Shown: piece by piece, positions 17,266 through 25,699 of the stretch | How the letters are laid out: each line of letters opens with the position of its first letter | How positions within the stretch are numbered: position 1 is the stretch's first letter | NCBI GenBank assembly: GCA_026987195.1 | Contig: JALSNC010000135.1 | Coordinates: 1-41,295, forward strand | Length of the DNA stretch: 41,295 nucleotides | Reading direction: 5' to 3' | DNA from: Desulfobulbaceae bacterium | GTDB lineage: Bacteria; Desulfobacterota; Desulfobulbia; Desulfobulbales; Desulfobulbaceae | Made by a program: the position numbers and the translations under genes | Notes under the pieces: generated by a model | Databases searched by the model: none | What the model saw: only the letters and a program-made list of their open reading frames with translations | Told to the model about the DNA's origin: nothing

Positions 17266-18684
17266 ATGCAAGAGTTCGTACCGAAGATCAATTATATCGG
17301 TAATGGCGCCCAAGCCCGGCTCGTCCTGGCCAAGGTACATTATGCCAATGGCAACGAGGCCGCTGCTGTGGAGGAGCTGGAAACGGCCCTGCAGCTTCAC
17401 CCCTCCCTGGTGGCAGCCATCGTGCTCCTGGCCCGGATCCGTATGGACCAGGGCGAATACGACCGGGCTGTTGATCTGCTCCGGGAGGCGCGGCAGCTGG
17501 ACCCGCAACTGGCCGAGCCCTGTGTGCTGCTGGCCAGGATTCATGCCGAACATACGGAGTACGATGAGGCCATCCGCTGCTGCCGGCAGGCCCTGAAGCT
17601 GGAGGAGGATGATCCCGAAACCCATACCCTGCTCGGAGAACTTCATCTGGCGGGCAAGCGCAGCGACGAGGCAATCCGCAGTTTTGAGCGGGCCCTGGAG
17701 CTCAATCCGCAGTCAGAAGACGTCTGGTACCGGCTTGCCACGGCATGGCATGAACAGGGCGACGAAGAGGCCGCCACCAGGGCGGTGCAGGAGGCACTGC
17801 ACCTCAATCCCGCCATCCCCCAGTCCCATATGGCCCTGGGGGATATCTGTTTTGCGCAACAGAAGTATGATGCCGCCCTTGCCGCCTACCAGGAGGCCCT
17901 GGCCATCAATCCGGCCCAGGCCACGGTGCATGCCCGGATGGGCGATGTTCATCTGCGCCGTTCCCGGTTCAACCTCGCCATTCTCGAGTATCGTACCGCC
18001 CTGTTCATCGACCCCCGCATGGTCGTCTTTCATCAGCGGCTTGGCAACATCTATATGACGTTGAAAAAATATGACCAGGCCATATCCCATTACAAGAGTG
18101 CGCTTCGCCTGGACAACAAAGATCATACGGTGCACGCGGATCTCGGTGATGTTTTTTATGTCCGCGGCTGGTTCGATGAGGCGCTGGAAGAGTACCGGGC
18201 CGCCTTGGAGCTGATCGGCGGCCGGTGCGACGAGGCAGAACGGTTACTGAAGCAGGGGCGCCGGGATGAAGCCATTGCCGCCTGTCGCCGGGCCCTGGAG
18301 CTCGAAGAGCTGGAGGTGGAGATCGCGCCCGAGAAGAGGCGGACAACCGCCTATGACCGTGACAAGCGAAGGGAAGAGCGTTATGAGTTGAACCTGCCCG
18401 TCAATATCCAGTCCCTGGAGGATGAAACCTATCTCGCCTCCACGGTCAATGTTTCTCTCCATGGCGTGCAGGTGGAGTGCGACGAGGAACTGCAGGTGGG
18501 AGATGAACTGCAGATCATCGTTGAGCGCAGCAGCAGGATGAAGCCGGTGACGGTCCGGGGACGGGTGGTCCGTGTCGATCGGCGCAAGGCGGGCAGCGGC
18601 TATGTCGCCGGAGTGGAACTGCTGTCCGATGAGGATGTTGGCCGGGACTGGCAGGAGATGCTCACTCTCCCGGGGCTGATCTAG
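17266..18684 (+). CDS. TPR protein with C-terminal PilZ (c-di-GMP-binding) domain
   Basis: This 472-residue protein has about ten tetratricopeptide repeats over residues 10-360 (units such as EALELNPQ, ALAAYQEALAINPAQ and YDQAISHYKSALRL). A PilZ domain follows at about 365-470. The c-di-GMP signature is present in both parts: Arg368-Arg372 (RREER) and Asn395-x-Ser397-x2-Gly400 (NVSLHG). ATG 17266 is preferred over GTG 17260 because ACAGG lies five bases upstream. There is no signal peptide, so it should be cytosolic. Lying between the radical SAM gene and the exporter, it may tie synthesis or export to c-di-GMP levels through protein-protein contacts. The partner is unknown. Confidence 0.88.
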   Translation: MQEFVPKINYIGNGAQARLVLAKVHYANGNEAAAVEELETALQLHPSLVAAIVLLARIRMDQGEYDRAVDLLREARQLDPQLAEPCVLLARIHAEHTEYDEAIRCCRQALKLEEDDPETHTLLGELHLAGKRSDEAIRSFERALELNPQSEDVWYRLATAWHEQGDEEAATRAVQEALHLNPAIPQSHMALGDICFAQQKYDAALAAYQEALAINPAQATVHARMGDVHLRRSRFNLAILEYRTALFIDPRMVVFHQRLGNIYMTLKKYDQAISHYKSALRLDNKDHTVHADLGDVFYVRGWFDEALEEYRAALELIGGRCDEAERLLKQGRRDEAIAACRRALELEELEVEIAPEKRRTTAYDRDKRREERYELNLPVNIQSLEDETYLASTVNVSLHGVQVECDEELQVGDELQIIVERSSRMKPVTVRGRVVRVDRRKAGSGYVAGVELLSDEDVGRDWQEMLTLPGLI

Positions 18685-18708
18685 GGGGCCTGGAGAACAG
18701 GAGAAGAG

Positions 18709-21003
18709 ATGATGCGAGATTTTCCCAGGCTCGATACTGTGGTCAAGATCACGCCCTATGTCGGCAGGGGCGGCGTCTTTTCGTATCTCATCGAGCATCC
18801 CCGGCAGAGCGTGGTCTTCGAGTTCGGCGAGGAAGAGCATTACATCTGCAGTCAGCTCACGGGAGAGAACTCGCTGGCGGATATCTGTGAGGGTTTCCGG
18901 CAGCGGTTCGGGGTCAGCCTGGATCACCGGCAGCTTGCGGCCTTTATCCGGAAACTGCACGCCGAGGGATTTCTGAGCAGTACGGCAGATGACGGTGAAT
19001 CGGAACACAGGTTTTCCATCAATGACAGGGTCTGGTGTCTGTTTGACCCCAACCGTCCCTTCCACTGGCTCTGCCGGTGGCTGCGTCTGCCCTTCTTCGT
19101 CTTGTTCCCGCCAGTTTTTGCTTTTACCCTGTTTGCCGCCATCGGTATTCTGGTCAGAGATGGCGGCTATTTTCTCTTTGAATGGAAATTGCTGGCCAGG
19201 GAGCACTATTTTCTGCCCTTCACGCTCACGGTGATCGTCGCCATGAATCTCCTGGGCGAGATCGTCAAGGGGATTGCCTGCCGGCACTACGGCGGCCAGG
19301 TCCATAACTTCAATATACGGTTCATCTATCGTCTGTTTCCGCGTTTCCAGTGTGATATCACCGACACCTTCTACGAAACGGAACAGCCGGCCCGGATCAG
19401 GATCATTGCCGTGGCCATGGCGGTGCAGCTCATGGTGGCGACGTTCAGCGTCATTGCCTGGAAGGTGACCGTGCCCTGGTCGCAGATGCACTTTGTCTGG
19501 TCGTTCATCTCCTTTTCCGCATGTATCTACCTGGTCTTCAATTTCAATCCACTCCTGCACCGGGATGGCTACCAGCTCTTTCGCACCTGGCTCGATATCT
19601 ACGGGCTCCGCCGCCGGGCCATCGGCTATGCCCGGTCGGTCTTCCTGCTCCGGCCCTTGCCGGAGCCGTTGACGCTCAGGGAGCGGCGGATATTTTTCTG
19701 GTACGGTACGCTTTCGGGGATCTTTTTCCATCTCTTCTGGCTGCTGTTTCTCGGCCTGGTCGGTTTTTTTCTCGTCAGGACCCTGAGAGGGGTCGGGGCG
19801 TGTTTTTTTCTGCTGGTGCTTTTCCTGCGTTTTGAACAACAGGTGAAGGGTATATTCATGCGAATGGGAACCTGGGGAGAGAGAAAAGTGATGATGAATC
19901 AAGCAGGATCCATCCGGATCCGCCACCTGGTACAGATCGGTCTTCTGATCGTTGTCATCGTGGTCATGCTGCTGCCGTACCGGTCAACGGTCAGTGGCGA
20001 GTTCCGTCTGCGGCCCCGGGCCCAGTTCGGGATCCGGGCCGAGGTGCCGGGCAGGATCGAAAAGGTCCTGGTGCACCAGGGCCAGATGGTCAGAGCAGGC
20101 GAACCCGTGGCCCGGCTGGACCGGCGGGATCAGGAGCGCAGGCTCAGGGAGGCGCAGGCCACCTATGACAACATCAAGGCCCAGCTCGACCTGCTCAAGG
20201 CCGGTCCCAAACCCGAGGAAATCGCCCGGGCCCAGGCGGAGGTGGATGCCGCCCGCACCAGTCTCCGCCACAGTGAGAAGCTGCTCAAACGGCAGGAAGA
20301 GATGTACAGAAACAAGGCCGTGTCGGAAAAGGACTATGACGAGGCCCTCAAGGTGCGCGATATGGATCGGGCCCGGTTGCAGGTCGCGCTGAAAAACCTG
20401 GACCTGGTCAAGAGCGGTCCCCGCGAGGACGAGATCCGGTCCATGGAGGCCCAGCTCCGTGCCGCGGAGGTGGACGTGACCTTCAGCAGGAAGGATCTGG
20501 AATCCACGACCCTGGTCAGCCCCATTGACGGCAGGATCATCAGCTCCTTTCCGGTACAGGAGGAAGGGCAGTATCTGGAAAAAGGAGACCTGTTCGCGGT
20601 GGTGGAGGATGCCAACCGCCTGCTGGTGGACATCCAGTTGCCGGAAGAGGATATCAGTCATGTCCGCCAGGGAGCGGATGTGATTCTCAAGACCTGGGCC
20701 GAGCCGGGGAGGAAGTATACCTCCACCGTCCTTGCCATCGCACCGGTGGCCTATGACAAGGAAAAGGGGCGTATCGTCCGGGCCCTGTCCAACCGGGAGT
20801 GGCTGGTGGAGACGGAACAGTCCCTGGTACGGGAAGGCAAGGTGGTGACGGTGCTGGCCGAACTGGACAATCAGGATGCGCACCTGAAGAGCGACATGAC
20901 CGGCTATGCCAAGATCGTCGCCGATACCCGGCCGGTGTATGCGGTGTTCTTCCGCTGGCTGGACCGTTTTGTCCGGGTCGAGGTCTGGTCGTGGATTCCC
21001 TGA
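18709..21003 (+). CDS. PqqD-like / inactive M50 / HlyD fusion, membrane export component
   Basis: This 764-residue protein combines three parts. Residues about 10-90 are a PqqD-like winged-helix module. Residues about 120-420 are a multi-helix membrane part resembling M50 site-2 proteases. Residues about 425-764 form a HlyD/membrane-fusion adaptor with a biotinyl-lipoyl-like half (VPGRIEKVLVHQGQMVRAGE), a coiled-coil hairpin and a second half (STTLVSPIDGRI). The M50 active site is lost: the expected HExxH reads GEIVK at about 183-187, although the following CRHYGG and the second motif NPLLHRDGY (Asn280, Asp286) remain. It is thus likely a transport scaffold, not a protease. It sits six bases before a TolC-family gene. 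It probably links the inner membrane to that channel. Confidence 0.82.
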   Translation: MMRDFPRLDTVVKITPYVGRGGVFSYLIEHPRQSVVFEFGEEEHYICSQLTGENSLADICEGFRQRFGVSLDHRQLAAFIRKLHAEGFLSSTADDGESEHRFSINDRVWCLFDPNRPFHWLCRWLRLPFFVLFPPVFAFTLFAAIGILVRDGGYFLFEWKLLAREHYFLPFTLTVIVAMNLLGEIVKGIACRHYGGQVHNFNIRFIYRLFPRFQCDITDTFYETEQPARIRIIAVAMAVQLMVATFSVIAWKVTVPWSQMHFVWSFISFSACIYLVFNFNPLLHRDGYQLFRTWLDIYGLRRRAIGYARSVFLLRPLPEPLTLRERRIFFWYGTLSGIFFHLFWLLFLGLVGFFLVRTLRGVGACFFLLVLFLRFEQQVKGIFMRMGTWGERKVMMNQAGSIRIRHLVQIGLLIVVIVVMLLPYRSTVSGEFRLRPRAQFGIRAEVPGRIEKVLVHQGQMVRAGEPVARLDRRDQERRLREAQATYDNIKAQLDLLKAGPKPEEIARAQAEVDAARTSLRHSEKLLKRQEEMYRNKAVSEKDYDEALKVRDMDRARLQVALKNLDLVKSGPREDEIRSMEAQLRAAEVDVTFSRKDLESTTLVSPIDGRIISSFPVQEEGQYLEKGDLFAVVEDANRLLVDIQLPEEDISHVRQGADVILKTWAEPGRKYTSTVLAIAPVAYDKEKGRIVRALSNREWLVETEQSLVREGKVVTVLAELDNQDAHLKSDMTGYAKIVADTRPVYAVFFRWLDRFVRVEVWSWIP

Positions 21004-21009
21004 TGCCTG

Positions 21010-22506
21010 ATGCGGGTACTCGTGGAACAAACCGGACGCAAATCAACCCATGGTGAAATCGTGAACGTGTTGAAACAGTCGATAACCGGGCCGTTGATCT
21101 TCAGGAGCGGCGCCCTGGTACAGGTGGCGGCATGCCTGGTCTTCCTGTCCTGGTCCGTGGTCCATGCCGGGGACGGGGGCAGGGGCATGGCGGGAGACGA
21201 TATTCGCATCGCATCCCTCCAGGTCGCGGAAAGCCGGGAAAAAGCAGGGGACACACCTGTTTATGCCCTGGAAGATGTCTTCAACCTGGCCCTGCAGGAG
21301 CATCCCCGCATCCGGGCCGCCGAGCGGCGGGTGGTGATCAGCAGGCTACTGCCGGCCAGGGCACGGGTGGAGATGATGCCCAAGCTCAATGCCTATGGCA
21401 CGTACAACCATGCGGACCGACCCATTTTCTACTACGACCGGGAGGTCGTGCCCGAGGACCAGACCATGGGCGATCTGGAGCTGCTGCAGCCCCTGTTCAA
21501 GATGACCTTCTTTCCGCGCCGCAGGCAGGCGTTCGAGGAGATCGAAGGGTCGCGGCAGGAGTATTTCCAGCAGATCCAGGACACCCTCTACCAGGTGGCC
21601 CAGGCCTACTACCAGGTCCTCCAGGCCAGGGAACTGCTCCGGAACGCGCGCGATTTCGTTGACCTGACCGCCGAGGGCATGCGGGTTTCCGAGACCATGT
21701 TCAAGGCAGGCCAGGTGACCGAGGATGTGGTGGTCCGGGCGGAACTCAATGTCACCAAGGCCAGGGGCAACCTGCTGGAGAGCGAGAACAACCTGGAACT
21801 GCAGAAGAATATCCTCAGGAACCAGGCCCGGATCCGTGCGCGTGATTTCGAGGTGGCGCCGCCGCCCGGGCTGCAGCCTCCGGCAGAGGATTTCGAAACC
21901 ATTTTCAAAAGGGCCCTGGCGAGCCGCCACGATTACCAGGCCGCGAAACAGCAGGTCAAGGTTTCGGATCTGGACGTGGAGATCGCCGAGGCCAACTTCT
22001 GGCCTTCCCTGGAGGGTGCTGTCAGGTATTACGTGAACAACAACCCGGCCTACGACCAGGACTTCAACTACCTGCTCTCATCGGTGCAGCTCAGTATTCC
22101 CCTCTACGACGGCGGCACCAGGTATTCCCAGCTCAGGGAGCAGCGGGAGAACCTGAAGATCGCCCGTCTTGCCCTGCGCGAACTCTATGACACCATCAAG
22201 GTCAACCTGCACACGAGCCTGACCAACATCGATTCCTACCGGAACCGGCTGGAAAACCTTAAAAAACAGGTGGACCTGGCAGAGAAAACCTACGAGATGA
22301 CCAATACCCGGTTTTCCTACGGCGCCGCCACCAGCCTGGACCGGGACCAGGCGGTTACCGATCTGAACCGGGCCCGGACCGAACTGATTGTCACTTCCTA
22401 TGAATATCAGATGGAACTGCTCAACCTGCGCAAGGTGACGGGCACCTTTGTCGAGGAAAAGGTCGCGGTGGCGGCAGAGAGGGAAAAAAACGGGGAGGAG
22501 CGCTGA
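21010..22506 (+). CDS. TolC-family outer-membrane efflux protein
   Basis: This protein of up to 498 residues has two outer-membrane-efflux repeats rich in long helices (ERRVVISRLLPARARVEMMPKL, AQAYYQVLQARELLRNA, ATSLDRDQAVTDLNRARTEL) and a short strand region near LSSVQLSIPLYDGGTRY. A signal-like hydrophobic segment is at about residues 36-53 (ALVQVAACLVFLSWSVVHA). The annotated ATG 21010 has a weak ribosome-binding site; GTG 21061 would give a tighter signal peptide and is a fair alternative. It directly follows the HlyD-fusion gene, so the two probably form one export path. The RND pump further along lacks its own channel and could share it. Confidence 0.88.
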   Translation: MRVLVEQTGRKSTHGEIVNVLKQSITGPLIFRSGALVQVAACLVFLSWSVVHAGDGGRGMAGDDIRIASLQVAESREKAGDTPVYALEDVFNLALQEHPRIRAAERRVVISRLLPARARVEMMPKLNAYGTYNHADRPIFYYDREVVPEDQTMGDLELLQPLFKMTFFPRRRQAFEEIEGSRQEYFQQIQDTLYQVAQAYYQVLQARELLRNARDFVDLTAEGMRVSETMFKAGQVTEDVVVRAELNVTKARGNLLESENNLELQKNILRNQARIRARDFEVAPPPGLQPPAEDFETIFKRALASRHDYQAAKQQVKVSDLDVEIAEANFWPSLEGAVRYYVNNNPAYDQDFNYLLSSVQLSIPLYDGGTRYSQLREQRENLKIARLALRELYDTIKVNLHTSLTNIDSYRNRLENLKKQVDLAEKTYEMTNTRFSYGAATSLDRDQAVTDLNRARTELIVTSYEYQMELLNLRKVTGTFVEEKVAVAAEREKNGEER

Positions 22507-22516
22507 GGCGGACGCC

Positions 22517-23104
22517 ATGCGGGACGATACTGATCAGACCATCACCATTGTCTCGGGCCTGCCGCGGTCGGGCACGTCGATGATGATGAAGATGCTCGAG
22601 GCCGGCGGCATGGAGATCGTCACCGACAATGTCCGTCGGGCCGATGTCGACAACCCCAGGGGATATTACGAGTACGAGCCGGTCAAGAAGATCGGCCGGG
22701 ACGCCTCGTGGCTGCCGGCAACCCGCGGCCGGGCCTTCAAGATGGTCTCCATGCTGCTGCAGCACCTGCCCCGGGAATATTCCTACCGGATCCTCTTCAT
22801 GGAGCGGGATCTGCGGGAGGTGGTGGCCTCGCAGCGCAAGATGCTGGAGCGTCAGGGCGGGCAGCCGGCAGCGACCGACGAGCGGCTGGAGATGATGTTT
22901 GCAAGGCATCTCCGCCAGGTGGGAACCTGGCTCGAGGCGCAGGACAACATTGTGCTGCTGTCAGTGCCCTTCCGGGACGTCCTGGCGGAGCCGTCGCCAT
23001 GGGCGCGGAAGATCAGCGAGTTCTGCGGCCGACGGCTCGATACCACTGCCATGGCTCGGGTGGTCGATCCGTCGCTTTACCGCAACCGGGCAACCGACCT
23101 GTAG
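22517..23104 (+). CDS. Small sulfotransferase-family protein
   Basis: This 195-residue protein has the 5'-phosphosulfate-binding loop GLPRSGTSMMMKML at about residues 14-27. The 3'-phosphate-binding segment MERDLREVVASQRKML lies near residue 100. This fits PAPS-dependent sulfotransferases, though it is shorter than the usual 250-300 residues. ATG 22517 is chosen because the conserved loop begins close behind it. It starts ten bases after the TolC gene, so it is the last gene of the operon. It may place a sulfate on the exported product or on a surface lipid. Some proteins with this loop are only distantly related to true sulfotransferases, so activity is likely but not certain. Confidence 0.75.
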   Translation: MRDDTDQTITIVSGLPRSGTSMMMKMLEAGGMEIVTDNVRRADVDNPRGYYEYEPVKKIGRDASWLPATRGRAFKMVSMLLQHLPREYSYRILFMERDLREVVASQRKMLERQGGQPAATDERLEMMFARHLRQVGTWLEAQDNIVLLSVPFRDVLAEPSPWARKISEFCGRRLDTTAMARVVDPSLYRNRATDL

Positions 23105-23119
23105 GTGGAAGAGGTGAAT

Positions 23120-23159
23120 CTCTGCCTCCATGGGCCGGGTTCGGCCCATGGAGGCAGAG
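23120..23159. terminator. 17-bp perfect hairpin between convergent genes
   Basis: The left arm 23120-23136 and right arm 23143-23159 are perfect 17-base complements around the six-base loop GGGTTC. The stem is GC-rich and lies 16 bases after the sulfotransferase stop and 23 bases before the stop of the opposite-strand DUF2202 gene. There is no T-run, so it may act as a bidirectional transcription barrier or RNA 3'-end protector rather than a classic intrinsic terminator. Confidence 0.65.
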
Positions 23160-23181
23160 GGAGGCGGTACGTCCGTCTCTT

Positions 23182-23934
23182 TCAGTTGCCCGGGCCGGCG
23201 AGGCGGCCACCCTGCATGCGGCCGCGGCCACCGGCCACCGGCTCGCCGTTTTCATCGACCATGCCCCGCTCTCTTGGCGAGGTGATGATGTCGCTTATCT
23301 GCTCCGGCGTCAGGTACTGTGCCTGGTAGGTGACGCCGGCCATGGAGAGCCGGGAGGCAAAGGCCCGCAGATGGTTGCGCGAGCCTTTGACCAGGTTCTG
23401 ATAGACGATCCTGATGTCGGTGTTGTCGGTCTTTGCCAGAAGATCGTACAGGTCCCTGATGTCCAGGTCCTCGATGGTGGCGCCGACCTCGAGGGCATCG
23501 ATACGTGACCGTAGGCCGCGGGCCACCAGGCTGTCATAGAGTCCCTGAATTTCGCTGTCGGTGAAGACGCCGACGGTGGTGTCGGTGACCGGGTCGCTCA
23601 GGCTGTACTTGTCGAGAAGGGTCCGCACCGAATCCATGTGGCGCTGCTCCGCCTGGATGATGTTGGCAAAGACCGGATCATGCCATTTCCGGTACAGGGC
23701 CTGATAGACGTCCCGGGCCAGTTTTTCCTCTTCCCGCATCCTGAGCAGTCCCACCTCTTCCTCGGTGCTCAGCTCCTGCATGGGCAGGCCGGCGACAACG
23801 GAGGACAGGCCGGCGTGCCTGCCGCCACCGCCACCATGGCCGAAGCCGCGTGCATCTCCTGCCGCCGGGATCAGGAGTATGCCGGTGATGAGTGTGATGC
23901 CCGCAATTCCTGTAATGCTGTTCTGTATCTTCAT
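23182..23934 (-). CDS. Exported DUF2202 ferritin-like protein
   Basis: This 250-residue protein starts with a signal peptide (KIQNSITGIAGITLITGILL, then PAAGDARG). A Gly/His-rich stretch follows (GFGHGGGGGRHAG). The core has Glu-rich helices, including REEEKLARDVY and EQRHMDSVRTLLDKY, typical of DUF2202 and ferritin-like di-iron folds. ATG 23934 has AGGAG six bases upstream; the ATG at 23940 is too close to that site. The function of this family is not settled; periplasmic metal binding or storage is plausible from the Glu/His pattern. It is the last gene of the minus-strand group and converges on the PKS operon. The 227 bases between it and the next gene hold no further gene that I can see. 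Confidence 0.83.
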   Translation of the reverse strand: MKIQNSITGIAGITLITGILLIPAAGDARGFGHGGGGGRHAGLSSVVAGLPMQELSTEEEVGLLRMREEEKLARDVYQALYRKWHDPVFANIIQAEQRHMDSVRTLLDKYSLSDPVTDTTVGVFTDSEIQGLYDSLVARGLRSRIDALEVGATIEDLDIRDLYDLLAKTDNTDIRIVYQNLVKGSRNHLRAFASRLSMAGVTYQAQYLTPEQISDIITSPRERGMVDENGEPVAGGRGRMQGGRLAGPGN

Positions 23935-24161
23935 GATCATCTCCTGGATGGTGTAGTAGTGGTTGTGGGCCGGGCCCATACGGGGTGTCGCACGATGAGA
24001 AGCAACAAGCGTGCCGTGGAGATGATACTGTTTTTTTTGACGTGATTGCCAGTGGCTGGGTCTGTCCGGGAAAGAGAGGCCCGGCAGGGCGGGGAGGAAA
24101 GACGACATTTCCTGTCCCGGTTCGACACCATTGTCGAGCCATCCCGTGAGGAGGTACGGGA

Positions 24162-24491
24162 TCAGAGGCGAATCCGTTTGTCGTCGGGCAACTCCGGGTT
24201 GGGCTGGTAGAGGATGATGGTCTTGCCGATGAGCTGCACCAGGGCGGAGCCGGTCCGTTCGGCGATCTGCCGGGCGGCCTCTTTCTTGTGCAGGGGACAG
24301 TTCTGGCCCAGTTTCACCTTGATCAGCTCCCGGGCCAGCAGGGCCTGGTCCGCCGAGCGGATCAGGCTTTCGGAGAGCCCTTCGCGGCCGACGTGCACCA
24401 CCGGGTCCAGGTGGTGGGCCAGGCGGCGCAGGGCCTTTTTCTGTTTGCCGTTCAGGGCCGGAGGTGTTGTCATTTCGTGGTGTGAGGTCAT
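24162..24491 (-). CDS. yhbY: YhbY-family RNA-binding protein (CRS1/YhbY domain)
   Basis: This 109-residue protein carries the CRS1/YhbY domain: LNGKQKKALRRLAHHLDPVVHVGREGLSES, then the helix around ALLARELIKVKL and the strand SALVQLIGKTIILYQPN. The family binds pre-50S ribosomal particles. Neither possible start (ATG 24491 or ATG 24473) has a strong ribosome-binding site; the shorter form has 103 residues, close to the usual 97. It follows the TraB-family gene with an 11-base gap, so it is probably co-transcribed with it. Confidence 0.85.
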   Translation of the reverse strand: MTSHHEMTTPPALNGKQKKALRRLAHHLDPVVHVGREGLSESLIRSADQALLARELIKVKLGQNCPLHKKEAARQIAERTGSALVQLIGKTIILYQPNPELPDDKRIRL

Positions 24492-24502
24492 GACTGAAGG
24501 TA

Positions 24503-25699
24503 TCAGCTGAAGAGGTTGGTGAAGATGCGATAACCGCCCACCCAGGTGCCGATGGCCGAGCCGACGCCGGTGAGGATGAAGACCAGGAAGACCCGCAGCA
24601 GTTTGTTCTGCCACCAGCCGCGCACGGTGGCGATGTCATGTCCCACGGCCTCGAATTCGCGCACCACCGGCGGTCGGGTCATCACCTGGACAAAGGCACA
24701 GACGTAACCGGCGCCGATGACCGGCGTCAGGCTGGTGATGGGTGCGGCGGCAAAGGCGGAGAGGATGGTGGCCGGGTGGGCCCAGGCGAAGAGGGCGCCG
24801 ATGGCCGACGGGATACCGTTGGCAAGGACCCAGTAGAGGGCGTTGGAGCCTGCCTCACCGGCCCCGTGGCGGAAGCCGATGGCGATGACCGAGAGGATGA
24901 TGGCGGCGGGAATGGACCAGCCCAGGACCTTCCAGGCCCTGGAGACCGGCGGTATGGTGTCGATTTCTGCCAGCTCGTCCGCATGGTCCTCGCCGATCAC
25001 CCGCATGATGCCCTGCATGTGGCCGGCGCCGACCACGGCCACCAGGTGCCTTCCCGGCGCCGACTTGATCTTTTCCGCCATGTAGATGTCACGTTCGTCG
25101 ATGAGCACCCTCTTGGTATCGGGCAGCGATTCTCCCATCTCCTCCATCAGTTCGGAGAGCACGTCTTTTTTGCGCAGCTCGGCCAGTTTTTCCTCGTCCA
25201 GTTCCGTGGTGTCGAACAGGGAGGCGAACAGGGTGGCCAGCAGGTAGCCCTTCTTGAACCAGGAGGTGGCGTGCCAGGCCCTGCGCAGGGTGACCCGCAC
25301 GTCCCGGTCGCAGAGTTCGACCCGGATACCGTGTTCTTCTGCCGTGCGGGCCGCTGCCAGCAGCTCGGTGCCCGGCATGGTGCCGAGCTGGCCGCCCAGT
25401 TTTTTCTGGTACGAGGCCAGGACCAGGTTGACCAGGAGGGTGGAGAGCTGCTTGTTGCGGATCACCTGTTTCAGGTCCAGGTTTTCCCACCGCCGGCGCC
25501 TGGAAAGGGCGGCATACCGCTTCTCGTCCAGCTCGATGCAGACCGTGTCCGGTCGTTCCTCTTCGATGATCCGTTCGACCAGGTCGGCGGACTGCCGTGA
25601 GATGTGGGCCGTGCCCACCAGAAGAATGATCTTGTCGTCATGGCGGATGACGGCAACGTCATCACCATGGTGGTGGCGCGGAAAGACTTCGTCTGTCAT
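24503..25699 (-). CDS. TraB/GumN-family membrane protein
   Basis: This 398-residue protein has the TraB-family start (LLVGTAHISRQSADLV), a central ERDIYMAEKIKSAPG segment and VVGAGHMQGI. Those conserved GTxH and GAGHM elements suggest a metalloprotease-like core. Four hydrophobic helices fill the last 120 residues (for example SIPAAIILSVIAIGF and VFLVFILTGVGSAIGTWVGG), so it is anchored in the inner membrane. Its ATG overlaps the stop of the RND permease gene (ATGA), so the two are likely translated together. The role of bacterial TraB-like proteins is uncertain. Confidence 0.84.
   Translation of the reverse strand: MTDEVFPRHHHGDDVAVIRHDDKIILLVGTAHISRQSADLVERIIEEERPDTVCIELDEKRYAALSRRRRWENLDLKQVIRNKQLSTLLVNLVLASYQKKLGGQLGTMPGTELLAAARTAEEHGIRVELCDRDVRVTLRRAWHATSWFKKGYLLATLFASLFDTTELDEEKLAELRKKDVLSELMEEMGESLPDTKRVLIDERDIYMAEKIKSAPGRHLVAVVGAGHMQGIMRVIGEDHADELAEIDTIPPVSRAWKVLGWSIPAAIILSVIAIGFRHGAGEAGSNALYWVLANGIPSAIGALFAWAHPATILSAFAAAPITSLTPVIGAGYVCAFVQVMTRPPVVREFEAVGHDIATVRGWWQNKLLRVFLVFILTGVGSAIGTWVGGYRIFTNLFS

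Noticed and set aside
15478-17646. 722-codon minus-strand frame opposite the radical SAM gene
   Set aside because: Same GC-driven shadow effect; no recognisable domain, while the plus strand has the CxxxCxxC motif and a good start site.
17242-21060. Search for a RiPP precursor peptide near the PqqD-like exporter
   Set aside because: Gaps are only 6-24 bases. The single small frame at 21003-21056 has 17 codons, no core-like composition and better fits translational coupling.
6041-24151. Shared 15-mer AGCCATCCCGTGAGG at about 6042 and 24137
   Set aside because: The match does not extend on either side, and a 15-base match is expected about once by chance in a window of this size.
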